Shown in pieces: positions 35,601 to 50,600 of a DNA stretch of 64,000 bases; position 1 is the stretch's first letter; each line of letters begins with the position of its first letter. The notes beneath the pieces were generated by a model. The model was given only the letters and a program-made list of their open reading frames with translations. It was not told where the DNA came from and made no database searches. Source of the stretch: Chiridota heheva (Eukaryota; Echinodermata; Holothuroidea; Apodida; Chiridotidae); the NCBI GenBank assembly GCA_020152595.1, contig JAIGNY010004486.1:286001-350000 (forward strand), in the 5' to 3' direction. The translations under genes and the position numbers were made by a program.

Positions 35601-38600
35601 GTGTAGCCATTGGTTATTGTCCTACCGCTTAGTGTAGCCATTGGTTATTGTCCTACCACTTAGTGTAGCCATTGGTTATTGTCCTACCACTTAGTGTAGC
35701 CATTAATTATTGTCCTACCACTTAGTGTAGCCATTGATTATTGTCCTACCACTTAGTGTAGCCATTGATTTGTGTCCTAACGCTTAGTTTAGCCATTGGT
35801 TATTGTCCTACCACTTAGTGTAGCCATTGGTTATTGTCCTACCACTTAGTGTAGCCATTGGTTATTGTCCTACCACTTAGTGTAGCCATTAATTATTGTC
35901 CTACCACTTAGTGTAGCCATTGATTATTGTCCTAGCACTTAGTGTAGCCATTGATTTGTGTCCTAACGCTTAGTTTAGCCATTGGTTATTGTCCTACCGC
36001 TTAGTGTAGCCATTGGTTATTGTCCTACCGCTTAGTGTAGCCATTAATTATTGTCCTACTGCTTAGTGTGGCCATTGGTTATTGTCCTACCGCTTAGTGT
36101 AGCCATTGGTTATTGTCCTACCGCTTAGTGTAGCCATTGATTATTGTCCTACCGCTTAGTGTAGTTATTGATTATTGTACTACCACTTAGTGTAGCCATT
36201 GATTATTGTCCTACCACTTAGTGTAGCCATTGATTTGTGTCCTAACGCTTAGTTTAGCCATTGGTTATTGTCCTACCGCTTAGTGTACTCAAGTGTAGTG
36301 CACTCAACTATTCATAGTTGAGTTCAGTGCCTGTGCAGGAAGCTCCTCTATCACTCTCTGCAAAACAGCTATTTTTGTACCAGTTTAAGTTTGTGATCAG
36401 TTTGGAATTTTATATGGACATATTAGTTTTACACCTGAATCAACATGGTCATATTTTTCATATCTACATTGTATCAAGTTTTTTAGCATTTTGGATGTAT
36501 TTATCTTGAAACTTTTTTGTATGTGACTTCAAGTTACTAAACATGTTCACATACACTTGATTTCTCATCATCAAGTTCATGCTTCACTTCACTGATTCTC
36601 AATCAATAGAGAATCATGAGAGTTATTCAATTGAATCGGTCACTGGAAGTACTACTAATCCTCAATTACCAGATTACAGCTATTGTGATGTACTTCAACT
36701 CCTGTGCCTACTATCAATATTATCAGATATAGTGCGAGTATTTGCTGGGACTACAAAACAGTGGATATGGCTTAGCTTGGCCCTTTTTCAGAGGACACTT
36801 GTTTACCTATATATAATCTACCAAACTTCATCAAAGTATATGCAAAATCCATCACTTGCCACAGAAACCAAAAAAGCATACTAGAAGAGGTACTAGAGCT
36901 GGTAAAAGGAGAAAACCCCCCTTGTCATCTGCAAATAACACTACCAAATTCTGCTGTATTAAGACAAGATCGGTTAGAAATAAAACAACAGAATTTGTGG
37001 ATTTTGTTCTTAAACATAATTACGACCTAATAGCTCTAACAGAGACTTGGATCAAAGCAGAAGATAAAACTCTTATCGGGAATATTACCCCTGCTGGATA
37101 CTCTTTCATACATGCCCCTCGTGTTGGCAGTAAACGTAGAGGAGGGGTGGCACTTTTGTATAAATCTGATTTGAATATAAATTTTCATGACACTGGACTT
37201 CTGTTAAAATCACTTGAATCACTCTGTGTGGATGTTACTAGCGACAAATCTTCTCTAAGCCTTGTTGTCTTGTATCGTCCTCAAAGCAAATCAACAAACT
37301 GTTCATTAATGTGTTTTCGAGGAAATCTCGGACCTTGTTAATCACAAGGCACTTAGATCCTTACCAATAATTATTACAGGAAATTTCAATGTTCATGTTG
37401 ATAATCATTCTGATGTGAATGCCCATTCTTTCCGTAATGTACTATCGATATATGGACTTGAGCAGCACGTCTCTACTCCAACACACACATGGACATCTGT
37501 TAGACCTGTTTATCACACATCTTCAGACCCACAAGTTTTCTCCAAACTTTGTGTTGTTGATGGTCTATCTGATCATTATGCCATCATATGTAAAACCCTA
37601 TTGAGAAAATCAGCATCTGCTAACAAATGCATTACTACTCGCAGGTTAAATGCAATTGACATTGAGGCGTTATGTGACGATATTGCCAATGTTGATATAT
37701 CCACTTCTTCCACACTGTCTAGCAAGGCACAGCTATATAACTCTGAGCTAAGATCATTACTCAGCAAGCATGCTCCAGCAAAAAAAAGAAACGTAAGAAT
37801 CAGACCTAACACCAGCTGGTACAATGATGAGATAGACACCGAACAACGGAAGCGCAGAGAGCTTGAGAAGAAATGGAGAAAATCACTTCTGGAGGTAGAT
37901 CGTCAGATTTACAACCACCAGAAACAGAAAGTCATCTCACTAATAAAAAGAGCCAATGCCAATTATTACAACGACTTATGTGCAACTCACTCAAAGGATC
38001 AAAAGCAACTTTTCAACATTATCAATAAATTACTTCATTGCAATCAGGAATCTCCTCTCCTGACAGTGAATCAGATAAAGATCTTGCAAACAAGTTCTGT
38101 CACTTTTTCTCAGAAAAATTTAGAAAGATCAGAGATGGTTTCAAGATTGTTGATGATTTATCATGTGATAAAACAATTATAACACTTCATCGTCTTACGG
38201 ATTTTGAACCTGTCTCAGAGGAGGAGATACACCGTATGCTGTTCCAATCACCAACAAAGTCTTGTGAATTAGATCCGCAGCCTACTTTTCTTCTTAAAAA
38301 ATGTGCTAGTACTGTAGTTCCACTCATCACTGATATTGTGAATCACTCGCTTGATTCAGGCATTGTGCCACTTGAGATGAAAATGGCACATGTCCGTCCA
38401 CTTATAAAAAAGCAAAGCTTGGATCATATTGTACTGAGCAATTATCGGCCGGTTTCCAACCTTACGTTTCTCAGCAAGACTTTTGAGCATGTAGTCATTG
38501 CAAGACTAAATCCATTTCTGCAAGAGCATGATTTGTGCGATGACAATCAATCCACATATCGTGCCAATCACAGTACAGAATCAGCCCTGTTAAAAGTGCA

Positions 38601-41600
38601 GAATGACTTGCTCCAAGGTATGGACAATGCTAAAATCACACTGTTGGTGCTATTAGACTTATTGGCAGCTTTCGACACTGTGGACCACAGAAAGCTGATA
38701 AATCGACTCAAAGATCGAATTGGCATTGATGGTTTAGTTTTAGATTGGTTTAAGTCATACTTGTCTGATAGACACCAGCTTGTTTGTATCAATGACGCTA
38801 CCTCCGAAAGAGTTCCTCTAGAATATGGAGTTCCCCAGGGCTCTGTTATTGAACCAAGCGCCTTTTCTATTTACACACTTCCATTGGGCGATTTAATTCA
38901 CAAACACAACTTAAATTATCATCGATATGCTGGTGAAACTCAGATATACGTGTCTGTCGATCCGGTACAGGATCACGTGGATTCCGCTATTAAGCAACTG
39001 GAAAGGTGCGTTGATGAAATTAAATCCTGGATGGCACAGAACTACCTAAAACTAAACGACGACAAAGAGAGTTCATGGTTATCGGGACAAAATACCAAAC
39101 AGCAAAAGTGCAAATCCCACACATAAGAATTGCTAATGCTTACATAACCCCATCTACGGAAGTCCGCAACCTTGGAATTACTCTGGATTCATCCCTTTCT
39201 ATGAGCAATCACATTACCTCTGTTTGCAAAGCTGCCTACATTTCCATTCGGAATATAAGTCGCATTCGCAGTTGTTTAAACCACGAGACTGCTGAAATAT
39301 TAGTACATGCCTTTATTACTTCAAAGATAGATATCCGAAATTCCCTATTGTATGGCATCACAAAAACACAGCTAAACTGGCTTCAAAGAATTCAGAATAT
39401 TGCGGCAAGACTAATAACCTTCACTAAGCCCTCTGCTCATATTACACCAGTTTTGTGTAAACTTCACTGGTTACCAGTTGAACAGCGTATTGTATTTAAA
39501 GTAGCCTTGTTCGTTTACAAAATTTTACATGGCTCTGCGCCATCTTACCTGTGTGGACTCGTTGACCTATATGTTCCAGCACGTGAGAACTTGCATTCAT
39601 CGTCTCAGGTTCTGCTTCAGGAAAGAGTCGCGAGAAACCAGTGGGGATCAAGATCATTATATGTCGCAGCGGCCAAAGTGTGGAATGGTCTCCCACAAAC
39701 TGTAAGATCCGCTAATTACCTGGACAGTTTCAAAACTGGTATAAAAACATTCCTTTTCAAAAAACTTTCTTGTTAATGTTGCACTGTTGTATGTTTATTC
39801 CAGCCTGGGATGAGTTTGAACTGTTTAACTAGCTTGTCTTTTTTTGCAAAGCGCCATGAGCGCCTTTTGGCGGATACCGGCGCTTTATCAAGTATACATT
39901 ATTATTATTATTAGTGTAGCCATTACTTATTGTCCTACCGCTTAGTGTAGCCATTAGTTATTGTCCTACCGCTTAGTGTAGCCATTGGTTATTGTCCTAC
40001 CGCTTGGTGTAGCCATTGGTTATTGTCCTACCGCTTAGTGTAGCCATTGGTTATTGTCCTACCGCTTAGTGTAGCCATTGGTTATTGTCCTACCGCTTGG
40101 TGTAGCCATTGGTTCTTGTCCTACCGCTTAGTGTAGCCATTGGTTATTGTCCTACCGCTTAGTGTAGCCATTGGTTATTGTCCACCGCTTAGCGTAGCCA
40201 TTGGTTATTGTCCTACCGCTTAGTGTAGCCATTGGTTATTGTCCTACCGCTTAGTGTAGCCATTGGTTATTGTCCTACCGCTTAGTGTAGCCATTGGTTA
40301 TTGTCCTACCGCTTAGTGTAGCCATTGGTTATTGTCCTACCGCTTAGTGTAGCCATTGGTTCTCCAAATATGCCGTGAAGAGGGACTACACTCAAATTTT
40401 GCGCAGCGCCTTCTTCAACAATCAACTAAACACGCTCTTTGCATACGGGTCAACTAAACACGCTATGTGCATACGTGTATTCCGCGACTAACGACACGCT
40501 ATGTGCATACGTGTATTCCACGACTGACGACACACTATGTGCATATGGGTGTTCTGCGACTGATGACACACTATGTGCATACGTGTATTCAGCGACTGAC
40601 GACACGCTATGTGCATACGGGTGTTCTGCGACTGATGACACACTATGTGCATACGTGTATTCCGCGACTGACGACACGCTATGTGCATACGGGTGTTCTG
40701 CGACTGACGACACGCTATGTGCATACGGGTGTTCTGCGACTGACGACACGCTATGTGCATACGTGTATTCCGCGACTGACGACACGCTATGTGCACACAG
40801 GTGTTCTGCGACTGATGACACACTATGTGCATACGTGTATTCCGCGACTGACGACACACTATGTGCATACAGGTGTTCCGCGACTGACGACACGCTATGT
40901 GCATACGTGTATTCCGCGACTGACGACACGCTATGTGCATACGGGTGTTCTGCGACTGACGACACACTATGTGCATACGTGTATTCCGCGACTGATGACA
41001 CACTATGTGCATACGTGTATTCCGCGACTGACGACACACTATGTGCATACGTGTATTCCGCGACTGACGACACGCTATGTGCATACAGGTGTTCTGCGAC
41101 TGATGACTGATATTTGACTTTTTTTAATTTGTGACTGTTTCATGTCATTGCACAAATTATTAATCCACTGTTTCCTATTCAAGAGACTTATATCTGATTC
41201 CTTGTGTAATTTCACGGTTCAATATAATCTATACTAGAAATTAACATAGGGTCCACAAGCAGCGCGTATGAGCATTATTTCATGTGACCTGATCACTTCT
41301 TAACTTAGGCCTACAAAGCTGGTTACAGGGGAAAGATAAGTTATCAAGGGCGGATCCAGGATTTTCCAAAAGGGCAGTCCAAGCCTTCGAATCCAAGGCC
41401 AAGTCATGTATGGCTTTAGTATGAGAAGTGTCTTGGTGAAATTCTAAAAGGAAGGGGGGTCCGGACTGCCCCCCCCCCCCTTCCCTCCCTCCCCCTCCTT
41501 TCCTAGATCCGCCCTTGATCTTAAACTAGAACTGGAAAAATTGAGATCTGCATGCTGAAAACCTAAGCAGTTTTCCGTAATTAATGATAACACAGATTTT

Positions 41601-44600
41601 GTCCAGCAATTTTGTGGCTTAAAACCATGGGAAATGTCAAAAAAATTAGTAAAACTGTATCTAGGAAGAGTATTTATAATAAGAATAAGAATATCGCCAT
41701 AAGAACTATTCTACCATACATGCATCACCTAGTCCAAATATCGCCATAAGAACTATTCTACCATAACGTGCATTATCTAGTCCAAATATCGCCATAAGAA
41801 CTATTCTACCATAACGTGCATTATCTAGTCCAAATATCGCCATAAGAACTAATCTACCATACATGCATCACCTAGTCCAATATCGCCATAAGAACTATTC
41901 TACCATACATGCATCACCTAGTCCAAATATCGCCATAAGAACTATTCTACCATAACGTGCATCACCTAGTCCAAATATCGCCATAAGAACTATTCTACCA
42001 TAACGTGCATCATTTAGTTTAAATATCGCCATAAGAACTATTCTACCATAACGTGCATCACCTAGTCCAAATATCGCCATAAGAACTATTTTACCATAAC
42101 GTGCATCACCTAGTCCAATATCGCCATAAGAACTATTCTACCATACATGCATCACCTAGTCCAAATATCGCCATAAGAACTAATCTACCATAACGTGCAT
42201 CACCTAGTCCAATATCGCCATAACTATTTTACCATACATGCATCACCTAGTCCAAATATCGCCATAAGAACTATTCTACCATACATGCATCACCTAGTCC
42301 AAATATTGCCGAAAGAACTATTCTACCATAACGTGCATCACCTAGTCCAAATATCGCCATAAGAACTATTCTACCATAACGTGCATCACCTAGTTCAAAT
42401 ATCGCCATAAGAACTATTCTACCATAACGTGCATCACCTAGTCCAAATATCGCCATAAGAACTATTCTACCATACATGCATCACCTAGTCCAAATATCGC
42501 CATAAGAACTAATCTACCATAACGTGCATCACCTAGTCCAATATCGCCATAAGAACTATTTTACCATACATGCATCACCTAGTCCAAATATCGCCATAAG
42601 AACTATTCTACCATACATGCATCACCTAGTCCAAATATTGCCGAAAGAACTATTCTACCATAACGTGCATCACCTAGTCCAAATATCGCCATAAGAACTA
42701 ATCTACAATAACGTGCATCACCTAGTCCAATATCGCCATAAGAACTAATCTACCATAACGCATCACCTAGTCCAAATATCGCCATAAAAACTATTCTACC
42801 ATACATGCATCACCTAGTCCAAATATCGCCATAAGAACTATTCTACCATACATGCATCACCTAGTCCAAATATCGCCATAAGAACTATTCTACCATACAT
42901 GCATCACCTAGTCCAAATATCGCCATAAGAACTATTCTACCATACATGCATCACCTAGTCCAAATATCGCCATAAGAACTAATCTACCATAACGTGCATC
43001 ACCTAGTCCAAATATCGCCATAAGAACTATTCTACCATACATGCATCACCTAGTCCAAATATCGCCATAAGAACTATTCTACCATACATGCATCACCTAG
43101 TCCAAATATCGCCATTAGAACTATTCTACCATACATGCATCACCTAGTCCAAATATCGCCATAAGAACTAATCTACCATACATGCATCACCTAGTCCAAA
43201 TATCGCCATAAGAACTATTCTACCATAACGCATCACCTAGTCCACATATCGCCATAAGAACTAATCTACCATAACGTGCATCACCTAGTCCAAATATCGC
43301 CATAAGAACTATTCTACCATACATGCATCACCTAGTCCAAATATCGCCATAAGAACTATTCTACCATACGTGCATCACCTAGTCCAAATATCGCCATAAG
43401 AACTATTCTACCATACGTGCATCACCTAGTCCAAATATCGCCATAAGAACTATTCTACCATACATGCATCACCTAGTCCAAATATCGCCATAAGAACTAT
43501 TCTACCATAACGCATCACCTAGTCCAATATCGCCATAAGAACTATTCTACCATACATGCATCACCTAGTCCAATATCGCCATAAGAACTATTCTACCATA
43601 ACGTGCTTCACCTAGTCCAAATATCGCCATAAGAACTAATCTAGCATAACGTGCATCACCTAGTCCAAATATCGCCATAAGAACTAATCTACCATAACGT
43701 GCATTATCTAGTCCAAATATCGCCATAAGAACTATTCTACCATACATGCATCACCTAGTCCAAATATCGCCATAAGAACTATTCTACCATAATGTGCATT
43801 ACCTAGTCCAAATATCGCCATAAGAACTATTCTACCATACATGCATCACCTAGTCCAAATATCGCCATAAGAACTATTCTACCATAACGTGCATTACCTA
43901 GTCCAAATATCGCCATAAGAACTATTCTACCATACATGCATCACCTAGTCCAAATATCGCCATAAGAACTATTCTACCATACATGCATCACCTAGTCCAA
44001 ATATCGCCATTAGAACTATTCTACCATACATGCATCACCTAGTCCAAATATCGCCATAAGAACTAATCTACCATACATGCATCACCTAGTCCAAATATCG
44101 CCATAAGAACTATTCTACCATAACGTGCATCACCTAGTCCACATATCGCCATAAGAACTAATCTACCATAACGTGCATCACCTAGTCCAAATATCGCCAT
44201 AAGAACTATTCTACCATACATGCATCACCAGTCCAAATATCGCCATAAGAACTATTCTACCATACGTGCATCACCTAGTCCAAATATCGCCATAAGAACT
44301 ATTCTACCATACGTGCATCACCTAGTCCAAATATCGCCATAAGAACTATTCTACCATACATGCATCACCTAGTCCAAATATCGCCATAAGAACTATTCTA
44401 CCATAACGCATCACCTAGTCCAATATCGCCATAAGAACTATTCTACCATACATGCATCACCTAGTCCAATATCGCCATAAGAACTATTCTACCATAACGT
44501 GCTTCACCTAGTCCAAATATCGCCATAAGAACTAATCTAGCATAACGTGCATCACCTAGTCCAAATATCGCCATAAGAACTAATCTACCATAACGTGCAT

Positions 44601-47600
44601 TATCTAGTCCAAATATCGCCATAAGAACTATTCTACCATACATGCATCACCTAGTCCAAATATCGCCATAAGAACTATTCTACCATAATGTGCATTACCT
44701 AGTCCAAATATCGCCATAAGAACTATTCTACCATACATGCATCACCTAGTCCAAATATCGCCATAAGAACTATTCTACCATAACGTGCATTACCTAGTCC
44801 AAATATCGCCATAAGAACTATTCTACCATACATGCATCACCTAGTCCAAATATCGCCATAAGAACTATTCTACCATAACGTGCATTACCTAGTCCAAATA
44901 TCGCCATAAGAACTAATCTACCATACATGCATCACCTAGTCCAAATATCGCCATAAGAACTATTCTACCATAATGTGCATTACCTAGTCCAAATATCGCC
45001 ATAAGAACTATTCTACCATAACGTACATTACCTAGTCCAAATATCGCCATAAGAACTATTCTACCATAACGTGCATTACCTAGTCCAAATATCGCCATAA
45101 GAACTAATCTACCATAACGTGCATCACCTAGTCCAAATATCGCCATAAGAACTATTCTACCATAACGTGCATTATCTAGTCCAAATATCGCCATAAGAAC
45201 TATTCTACCATACATTGCATCACCTAGTCCAAATATCGCCATAAGAACTATTCTACCATACATGCATCACCTAGTCCAAATATCGCCATAAGAACTATTC
45301 TACCATACATGCATCACCTAGTCCAAATATCGCCATAAGAACTATTCTACCATACATGCATCACCTAGTCCAAATATCGCCATAAGAACTAATCTACCAT
45401 AACGTGCATTATCTAGTCCAAATATCGCCATAAGAACTAATCTACCATACATGCATCACCTAGTCCAATATCGCCATAAGAACTATTCTACCATACATGC
45501 ATCACCTAGTCCAAATATCGCCATAAGAACTATTCTACCATAACGTGCATCACCTAGTCCAAATATCGCCATAAGAACTATTCTACCATAACGCATCATT
45601 TAGTTTAAATATCGCCATAAGAACTATTCTACCATAACGCATCACCTAGTCCAAATATCGCCATAAGAACTATTTTACCATAACGCATCACCTAGTCCAA
45701 TATCGCCATAAGAACTATTCTACCATACATGCATCACCTAGTCCAAATATCGCCATAAGAACTAATCTACCATAACGCATCACCTAGTCCAATATCGCCA
45801 TAACTATTTTACCATACATGCATCACCTAGTCCAAATATCGCCATAAGAACTATTCTACCATACATGCATCACCTAGTCCAAATATTGCCGAAAGAACTA
45901 TTCTACCATAACGTGCATCACCTAGTCCAAATATCGCCATAAGAACTATTCTACCATAACGCATCACCAGTTCAAATATCGCCATAAGAACTATTCTACC
46001 ATAACGCATCACCTAGTCCAAATATCGCCATAAGAACTATTCTACCATACATGCATCACCTAGTCCAAATATCGCCATAAGAACTAATCTACCATAACGT
46101 GCATCACCTAGTCCAATATCGCCATAAGAACTATTTTACCATACATGCATCACCTAGTCCAAATATCGCCATAAGAACTATTCTACCATACATGCATCAC
46201 CTAGTCCAAATATTGCCGAAAGAACTATTCTACCATAACGTGCATCACCTAGTCCAAATATCGCCATAAGAACTAATCTACAATAACGTGCATCACCTAG
46301 TCCAATATCGCCATAAGAACTAATCTACCATAACGTGCATCACCTAGTCCAAATATCGCCATAAAACTATTCTACCATACATGCATCACCTAGTCCAAAT
46401 ATCGCCATAAGAACTATTCTACCATACATGCATCACCTAGTCCAAATATCGCCATAAGAACTATTCTACCATACATGCATCACCTAGTCCAAATATCGCC
46501 ATAAGAACTATTCTACCATACATGCATCACCTAGTCCAAATATCGCCATAAGAACTAATCTACCATAACGTGCATCACCTAGTCCAAATATCGCCATAAG
46601 AACTATTCTACCATACATGCATCACCTAGTCCAAATATCGCCATAAGAACTATTCTACCATACATGCATCACCTAGTCCAAATATCGCCATTAGAACTAT
46701 TCTACCATACATGCATCACCCCAGTCCAAATATCGCCATAAGAACTAATCTACCATACATGCATCACCTAGTCCAAATATCGCCATAAGAACTATTCTAC
46801 CATAACGTGCATCACCTAGTCCACATATCGCCATAAGAACTAATCTACCATAACGTGCATCACCTAGTCCAAATATCGCCATAAGAACTATTCTACCATA
46901 CATGCATCACCTAGTCCAAATATCGCCATAAGAACTATTCTACCATACGTGCATCACCTAGTCCAAATATCGCCATAAGAACTATTCTACCATACATGCA
47001 TCACCTAGTCCAAATATCGCCATAAGAACTATTCTACCATACATGCATCACCTAGTCCAAATATCGCCATAAGAACTATTCTACCATAACGTGCATCACC
47101 TAGTCCAATATCGCCATAAGAACTATTCTACCATACATGCATCACCTAGTCCAATATCGCCATAAGAACTATTCTACCATAACGTGCTTCACCTAGTCCA
47201 AATATCGCCATAAGAACTAATCTAGCATAACGTGCATCACCTAGTCCAAATATCGCCATAAGAACTAATCTACCATAACGTGCATTATCTAGTCCAAATA
47301 TCGCCATAAGAACTATTCTACCATACATGCATCACCTAGTCCAAATATCGCCATAAGAACTATTCTACCATAATGTGCATTACCTAGTCCAAATATCGCC
47401 ATAAGAACTATTCTACCATACATGCATCACCTAGTCCAAATATCGCCATAAGAACTATTCTACCATAACGCATTACCTAGTCCAAATATCGCCATAAGAA
47501 CTATTCTACCATACATGCATCACCTAGTCCAAATATCGCCATAAGAACTATTCTACCATAACGCATTACCTAGTCCAAATATCGCCATAAGAACTAATCT

Positions 47601-50600
47601 ACCATACATGCATCACCTAGTCCAAATATCGCCATAAGAAATATTCTACCATAATGTGCATTACCTAGTCCAAATATCGCCATAAGAACTATTCTACCAT
47701 AACGTACATTACCTAGTCCAAATATCGCCATAAGAACTATTCTACCATAACGTGCATTACCTAGTCCAAATATCGCCATAAGAACTAATCTACCATAACG
47801 TGCATCACCTAGTCCAAATATCGCCATAAGAACTATTCTACCATAACGTGCATTATCTAGTCCAAATATCGCCATAAGAACTATTCTACCATACATTGCA
47901 TCACCTAGTCCAAATATCGCCATAAGAACTATTCTACCATACATGCATCACCTAGTCCAAATATCGCCATAAGAACTATTCTACCATACATGCATCACCT
48001 AGTCCAAATATCGCCATAAGAACTATTCTACCATACATGCATCACCTAGTCCAAATATCGCCATAAGAACTATTCTACCATAACGTGCTTCACCTAGTCC
48101 AAATATCGCCATAAGAACTATTCTACCATAACGTGCTTCACCTAGTCCAAATATCGCCATAAGAACTATTCTACCATACATGCATCACCTAGTCCAAATA
48201 TCGCCATAAGAACTATTCTACCATAATGTGCATTACCTAGTCCAAATATCGCCATAAGAACTAATCTACCATAACGTACATTACCTAGTCCAAATATCGC
48301 CATAAGAACTATTCTACCATAACGTGCATTACCTAGTCCAAATATCGCCATAAGAACTATTCTACCATAACGTGCATCACCTAGTCCAAATATCGCCATA
48401 AGAACTATTCTACCATACATTGCATCACCTAGTCCAAATATCGCCATAAGAACTATTCTACTATAACGTGCATCACCTAGTCCAACATCGTAATCATAGT
48501 CAGGCAAGTGGGTTTTGCTTCCGGACAAGCATTTCTGCACATGTGTCTGCCCGGCAAGCAAGTGAATTCTTGAGCGATTTGTCGAACGCTGCTTCACCAT
48601 TTTTTATTTTTTTAAGTCCTCTTTCATATAAAATGGACATGCTTGACCACTGAACTAATCATTTATCTTATATCGAGTAAATCCTGATCAACATATGGTG
48701 ATATGTCATCATAACATGTGCATAAGAAAAGAACATTTTTAAATCAGAATTTCATAAACATTTGAAATGAATAAAAAATTTAGGTAGGCACAGTATGTAG
48801 ATTGGGTATTATATCCCTTGCTCAACAGCTACGGTTATATCAAGATGTCCACAGCTACGACTATATCAAGCTGTCCACAGCTACGGTTATATCAAGATGT
48901 CCACAGCTACGGTTATATCAAGATGTCCACAGCTACGATTATATCAAGATGTCCACAGCTACGGTTATATCAAGATGTCCACAGCTACGATTATATCAAG
49001 ATGTCCACAGCTACGGCTATATCAAGATGTCCACAGCTACGATTATATCAAGATGTCCACAGCTACGGTTATATCAAGATGTCCACAGCTACAGTTATAT
49101 CAAGATGTCCACAGCTACGGTTATATCAAGATGTCCACAGCTACGATTATATCAAGATGTCCACAGCTATGGTTATATCAAGATTTCTACAGCTATGGTT
49201 ATATCAAGATGTCCACAGCTACGGTTATATCAAGATGTCCACAGCTACGGTTATATCAAGATGTCCACAGCTACGGTTATATCAAGATGTCCACAGCTAC
49301 GGTTATATCAAGATGTCTACAGCTACGGTTATATCAAGATGTCCACAGTTATATCAATATGTCCACAGCTATGATTATATCAAGCTGTCCACAGCTACGA
49401 TTATATCAAGATGTCCACAGCTACGGTTATATCAAGATGTCCACAGCTACGGTTATATCAAGATGTCCACAGCTATGGTTATATCAAGATGTCCACAGCT
49501 ACGATTATATCAAGATGTCCACAGCTACGGTTATATCAAGATTTCTACAGCTATGGTTATATCAAGATGTCCACAGCTACGGTTATATCAAGATGTCCAC
49601 AGCTACGGTTATATCAAGATGTCCACAGCTATGGTTATATCAAGATGTCTACAGCTATGGTTATATTAATATGTCCACAGCTACGGTTATAAAGATGTCC
49701 ACAGCTACGGTTATATCAAGATGTCTACAGCTACGGTTATATCAAGATGTCCACAGTTATATCAATATGTCCACAGCTACGGTTATATCAAGATGTCCAC
49801 AGCTACGGTTATATCAAGATTTCTACAGCTATGGTTATATCAAGATGTCCACAGCTACGGTTATATCAAGATGTCCACAGCTACGGTTATATCAAGATGT
49901 CCACAGCTACGATTATATCAAGATGTCCACAGCTACGGTTATATCAAGATTTCTACAGCTATGGTTATATCAAGATGTCCACAGCTACGGTTATATCAAG
50001 ATGTCCACAGCTATGATTATATCAAGATGTCCACAGCTACGGTTATATCAAGATGTCCACAGCTACGGTTATATCAAGATGTCTACAGCTACGGTTATAT
50101 CAAGATGTCCACAGTTATGTCAATATGTCCACAGCTACGATTATATCAAGCTGTCCACAGCTACGATTATATCAAGATGTCCACAGCTACGGTTATATCA
50201 AGATGTCCACAGCTACGATTATATCAAGATGTCCACTGCTATGGTTATATCAAGATGTCCACAGCTACGATTATATCAAGATGTCCACAGCTACGGTTAT
50301 ATCAAGATTTCTACAGCTATGGTTATATCAAGATGTCCACAGCTACGGTTATATCAAGATGTCCACAGCTACAGTTATATCAAGAAGTTATATCAAGATG
50401 TCCACAGCGGTTATATCAAGATGTCTACAGTAATGGTTATATCAAGATGTCTACAGCTACAGTCATATCAAGATGTCCACAGCTACGGTTATATCAAGAT
50501 GTCTACAGCTATGGTTATATCAATATGTCCACAGCTACGGTTATATCAAGATGTCCACAGCTACGGTTATATCAAGATGTCTACAGCTACAGTTATATCA

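Larger units (their letters stand above)
36288..39912 (+). mobile_element. CR1/L2-like LINE inserted in the 31-bp array
   Basis: About 3.6 kb, antisense to DDX47. It holds AP-endonuclease, reverse-transcriptase and C-terminal domains in three or more frames, then a 3' UTR ending (ATT)n. AGTGTA at 36282-36287 and 39913-39918 is probably a short target duplication in the array. The 5' end lacks a clear ORF1, so it is truncated or strongly diverged. The array continues in phase on both sides. Confidence 0.9.
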
